Assembly (NCBI GenBank): GCA_028714035.1
Contig: JAQTNA010000002.1
Location: 1 to 64,000 of the forward strand
Direction: 5' to 3'
Source: Rhodocyclaceae bacterium
Lineage (GTDB): Bacteria > Pseudomonadota > Gammaproteobacteria > Burkholderiales > Rhodocyclaceae
DNA length: 64,000 nucleotides
Both the position numbers and the translations under genes were made by a program. This document shows positions 63,237 through 64,000 of this stretch, one piece after another; position 1 is the stretch's first letter, and each line of letters opens with the position of its first letter. Below the pieces are notes generated by a model, which saw only the letters and a program-made list of their open reading frames with translations, was not told where the DNA came from and did not search any database.

Positions 63237-63818
63237 ATGGCCACCTACTCCCTGATCTGCCACCCGGCTTCCCCCTGCACGGCCGTGAGCGCCCTGGAAG
63301 TTTCCGTCCACGCGGGGGCGGGAGGCCGCCTGACCCTCGCCTATCGGCTCAGCGGAGACATGGCCGGGCTGCTCCTGCCGGAGCCGGCGCCCCCCGGCCC
63401 GGCCGACGGGCTCTGGCGGCACACCTGTTTCGAGGCCTTCGTCGCGGTCAGCGGCGCGCCCGCCTATCGGGAATTCAATTTTTCGCCCTCAGGTCAGTGG
63501 GCCGCCTACGGTTTTTCCGACACCCGGCAAAGGGAGGAATCGTTCGTGCCGTCGGCGGCCCCGGATATCGCCCTGCGCCGCTTTCCCGACCGGCTGGAAC
63601 TGGATGCGACACTCCCGCCTGAACTGCTGCCCGGGAGGACGACGCTACAGTTAGGCCTGAGCGCCGTGATCGAGGCGGCAGGCGGCTCCCTTTCCTATTG
63701 GGCACTGGCGCACCCCGCCGAAAAACCGGACTTCCACCTGCGGGCCGGCTTCACGGCAAGACTGCCCCTCGGGCCTGAAATTCATCGGGCGAATGAATTC
63801 GCCCCTACATCACCGTAA
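63237..63818 (+). CDS. DOMON-like domain protein
   Basis: 193 aa. MATYSLICHPASPCTAVSAL, LWRHTCFEAFVAVSGAPAYR, EFNFSPSGQWAAYGFSDTRQ and late SYWALAHPAEKPDFH are typical of the bacterial DOMON-like family, presumed carbohydrate or heme binding. The last residues (HRANEFAPTSP) are encoded by a palindrome, GGGCGAATGAATTCGCCC (63788-63805), so the tail is repeat-derived. Confidence 0.85.
   Translation: MATYSLICHPASPCTAVSALEVSVHAGAGGRLTLAYRLSGDMAGLLLPEPAPPGPADGLWRHTCFEAFVAVSGAPAYREFNFSPSGQWAAYGFSDTRQREESFVPSAAPDIALRRFPDRLELDATLPPELLPGRTTLQLGLSAVIEAAGGSLSYWALAHPAEKPDFHLRAGFTARLPLGPEIHRANEFAPTSP
63788..63805. repeat. GGGCGAATGAATTCGCCC palindrome
   Basis: A near-perfect palindrome with flanks like those of short repeats (TCGGGCGAATGAATTCGCCC). 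It overlaps the 3' end of the DOMON-like gene and precedes the last gene by about 20 nt. Confidence 0.6.
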
Positions 63819-63826
63819 GAATCAAC

Positions 63827-64000
63827 ATGCCTGCCCCTATTCGCTTCGGCCTGGATCGCCTGATCCAGCAACCTGACCTGCGCCGCCCCCTTCAGGGCCG
63901 GCGCGTGGCCCTGCTGGCCCATCCCGCCTCCGTCACGCTTGATCTGACCCATGCCCTGGATGCGCTTTCGGCGTGTGCCGACCTGAAACTCACGGCCGCC
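63827..64000 (+). CDS. DUF1343/NamZ-like exo-beta-N-acetylmuramidase, N-terminal part
   Basis: 58 codons to the window edge. MPAPIRFGLDRLIQQPDLRR and LQGRRVALLAHPASVTLD match the start of the DUF1343 family (normally -GRRVGLL-NP), known from NamZ as a peptidoglycan-recycling muramidase. The catalytic region is outside the window. Confidence 0.7.
   Translation, partial: MPAPIRFGLDRLIQQPDLRRPLQGRRVALLAHPASVTLDLTHALDALSACADLKLTAA

Overview
The window looks like chromosomal DNA of a high-GC betaproteobacterium, probably near Rhodocyclales or Nitrosomonadales; the genus cannot be fixed from the sequence. Evidence: beta-type RpoB (1357 aa) and RpoC (1414 aa); the order tRNA-Tyr/Gly/Thr-tuf-tRNA-Trp-secE-nusG-rplKAJL-rpoBC; an rpsU-yqeY-dnaG-rpoD macromolecular-synthesis operon; gatCAB and mreBCD-mrdA-rodA back to back; and a PEP-CTERM protein behind a sigma-54-type promoter. 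There are no rRNA genes and no CRISPR array.

Layout. 1-5.7 kb is an accessory island, read almost entirely on the minus strand: the tail of an IS3-type transposase, a Phd/PIN toxin-antitoxin (TA) pair with a palindromic operator, hsdS, an RHH/PIN TA pair, two tandem promoter-hairpin units followed by the stub of an Abi_2-type gene, and hsdM. No hsdR is inside the window. 5.7-24.6 kb is core information processing on the minus strand: tRNA-Ile2, rpoD, dnaG, yqeY, rpsU, rpoC, rpoB, rplL, rplJ, rplA, rplK, nusG, secE, tRNA-Trp, tuf, tRNA-Thr, tRNA-Gly, tRNA-Tyr. 24.7-29.6 kb is a secreted RHS polymorphic-toxin locus split into two genes with separate signal peptides, plus a putative immunity gene. 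29.9-33.4 kb has a membrane-linked methyltransferase, a ParA-like ATPase with a small membrane protein, and two divergent NarL-type response regulators.

33.7-38.5 kb is gatCAB with a two-gene type II restriction-modification system inserted between gatA and gatB. 38.7-44.6 kb is the cell-elongation operon mreBCD-mrdA-rodA, followed by a PEP-CTERM pair. 46.1-52.4 kb is the most striking accessory locus: a tightly coupled five-gene operon in which a 1610-aa GHKL-ATPase/SF2-helicase protein is bracketed by two different nucleotidyltransferase/HEPN pairs. 52.5-64 kb returns to housekeeping: ettA, a Uma2-type nuclease, hemW, a DUF2283/DUF4258 pair, rdgB, a DUF1289 protein, a LOG-family protein, dsbB, slt, 5-formyl-THF cyclo-ligase, an iron alcohol dehydrogenase, a small monooxygenase, a DOMON-like protein and the start of a NamZ-like gene.

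Two kinds of repeat cross these boundaries. Four palindromic GTAGGTCGG repeats sit just behind stop codons inside minus-strand operons, one of them between rpoB and rpoC. At least five gaps inside operons are filled by elements made of stuttered 6-9 bp words whose two ends are reverse complements. One of these lies inside the rplJ leader, and three separate the mre genes. Simpler stutters or repeats encode the extreme C-termini of several proteins (DsbB, DUF1289, DOMON-like).
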